From: Trichobilharzia szidati | Taxonomy: Eukaryota > Platyhelminthes > Trematoda > Strigeidida > Schistosomatidae | DNA length: 64,000 nucleotides | Assembly: GCA_944472155.2 (NCBI GenBank) | Contig: OX235279.1 | Location: forward strand, 161,718,199 to 161,782,198 | Direction of reading: 5' to 3' | In this document: piece after piece, positions 41,601 through 44,600 of the stretch | Position numbering within the stretch: the first letter of the stretch is position 1 | How the letters are laid out: each line of letters opens with the position of its first letter | Translations under genes and position numbers: made by a program | The notes under the pieces: generated by a model | What the model was told of the DNA's origin: nothing | Database searches by the model: none | What the model saw: only the letters and a program-made list of their open reading frames with translations

Positions 41601-44600
41601 ATGAGTTCATTTTATGCCAAAACTTGCGCTGAAGATGCTGTCTAGAAGGACGACGAAAGCTTCGCGATTAAAGCAAACAGCTCAGAGAACAAAACTAATC
41701 CAGATTTTGTTAGATTTTTGTACTCCGTTTGTCTGACTGACTGACCGGGTTCTGCTACTACACCCTATGTATTTGACCTGACAATCATTCCAGTAGAGTA
41801 TTAGATAAACTAAATTGTTTTGTTTAATTGGCTGCATGGGATTGGCCGTGTGACCGACAAAGTTTGTTTCTAATTGAGTTTGTGGGTTTGAATGCCAGTC
41901 ACTTTTATTCCTACCTGCATTGTTAAGAATTCTATGGGTTCCTTCTTTCTTTCTACCGAAGTACTACTGATGATTTAAATTCCTTATTGTTGTTGTTGTC
42001 ATTATCCTGTGCATGTTTGACGTGCATGTCGTCAATAATAATATTGATATTATTGTCACTATCACTACCATTATTATTGATTTTATTTTTACATTTACCT
42101 ACATACTTCCTGTTTAAATTAGCAGGGTAATCATTAAGGTTTCAAAGCTTTCCTTATATGTCTCACTCTCTGTCTTAGATTTCCCTTGAAACTAGTTTTT
42201 GTGACCTATTACTTAAACATTTCACAAATCCTACTTTTACTGACATATGGTGTGGGGAGGATCCGAAATCCGAATATCGGTTCAAATTTGTGGGTTTCCT
42301 GTAAACACTAGTGTTTAACTTCCCATATTATTTCATTTTACATTGCGATCTAACGTTGGGAGCTCTCCTTCTAGACTTCCCATTTCATAAGTTGAATTTA
42401 ATTCCCTCTACCTTTGATAAGTTGAAGTGTTCGAAAAACCTATTTCTGTTTTTTGTTCTAAGTACAGTGAATGTGTCATCTACATACCTCCAACATACTC
42501 CCGAAAGAGGATGAACCCTTCAGTCATTAAGTTTCCCCGCCTGTCCATGAATATGTCTGCCACAATCGAGGATACTGGTGACTACATGGAAACTCTCTCA
42601 GTTTATCTGTATATTTTCCCTTGGAATTTAAATCCTGGGGAAGTCAGACATAGCTGCACTCCCATCACTGTCTCCCCTAGTGGCAGTTTTGTTATATGTT
42701 CAAGTTCATGGTCAGAAATGAGTTGGTTTCTGACAGCCTTTGTAGTCACATTTATATGGTAAAATGTAGATGCCTTATATTCTTTTTTATTTATGTCATC
42801 ATTATTAGTTTCACCATTATTTTTGTTTTGTTTTTGAACTTTATGGGAAAGTTGGTTATTTAACACCAACGCTTCTTCTTCTGTCTGTTTCATTTCAGCA
42901 TTTAGGTTTGTTGATGTACTACTTAGTGTTGTTATCGCTCGGTATGTTAGACTTTAATTCATCTCATCCGTTATATGTAAAAGCAGGCTTAGTTCCGCTC
43001 AAATACACTTATACCCCATTTCAAGTAAGGATTCCGTCTTCTTCATATTATTGCTTTTGTGGAAATTACCAAAAGAGAAGTGACTGACTTAAATAGTTAT
43101 GTGTAAAATTAAGAACCCCCATCCTCTCCTCTATGTTTATTTCACGTTTGACTATGGACTGATATCAGTTACAGAAGCTTTGGAAACCATCCTCAGGTGA
43201 TTACTGGACAGATGGATGTTTTTTCTCCTATTTTGAGACTCATAAGCAGTATGCACTCGCCAGCCGGTTTCAAACCACCTCGGGGACTTTCTGGTTACAA
43301 AGCAAGCTCTTAGACCATTCTGCCACTACTGAGACCCGCCCATGAATTCTAACTTCTGCAAATTTGTGATTTTAGCGTGACCGCCAGCCAGTGTCATCGG
43401 CGTCTGCGTACTGTCAATGAGTCCCTGACTAGGCTTACGAAACAGCTAGCTGTTCATTTCTGCCTCCCTGGCTGTTTTATAATGGTTCTCTAACTGTCAC
43501 AGATCAGTCCTTGAATATAAACATTAGGTTAAAGGAAATACTAAAGAGACAGTTGCAGCGGGGAAGCTAATTTTCTTTTCGACGAAGTCACCATCAACTA
43601 GATAGCTGTACATTCATGTATTTATATGGTAAATGGGTGATAAAGTTCCGGAATTCTATTTCCGGCCGAGAATCAAATTATAACAAATGAAAAGAATACA
43701 TATAGGGATTATAAATGTAGTAATAACAATATAGACGGGAAAATTGGGTAAGAAAGGTATAATAGGATGATCACAATTGAGAGAATAGACCTTATATGAT
43801 GGCCCTTCATTTAAAAACAACGGTTGGACGTGCTTCTTTTGAATGCATAGTGTGGAATTCAACGTTTGGATCGCGAAAGTCTCAACTCTGACAAGATGCC
43901 TTACTCTCACTCCCATTTGAGACGGAGGTTATATCGGACCTTTTATAGAACTAAGAAAGTCTTTTCATCAAGTGGACCTCAATGTCTCGAATTTATAGGA
44001 TGTTCTACTAGTTAATTATATACACTCTTGCATTCTCCGTTCGCTAGCCAGCGAGGCAGGATAGTGTTCCTTAGTGCGTTTTACTAGCAGACGCATTGTA
44101 GGGCCAATCCACTGAGCTCCACAACAGCAAGTGGACTGCTGTATGTATATTGAAGTGGCCCATTGTGGGCGACAGCTTGTGTTTTGCAGCTGCACTTTCT
44201 GGCTCGATAATGAAGATCAAATAACCAATCTGAAGGAATTATCAGCAAGAAACTCTCGGTGGGAACCAATCAAGAATCTTTCGCTCAACAGATGTGCAGA
44301 GGAAAATGAAGATGGATAAGACACATTTTGAGGAGACCATTGAGTGAAATCGTACGCCAGACCATCGGTCAAGTGGTATCCGAATGTGTAACAGTGAGTT
44401 GTGTGTATGTGTGTCCGTTGGTGATATGGAGAAGATGAAGGCTAATAGGGAAGCGTGTGGCGAGCTGAAGTGGATTGCAGAAAACACGATGTAGTGAAAT
44501 AAAGCCACCATGACTGTTTTAAGTTATTGCGAGACACGCAGTTCCTCTACTGAACCAAAGGACTATATTAAAACCGTGACAGTGACACCACTCACTATTA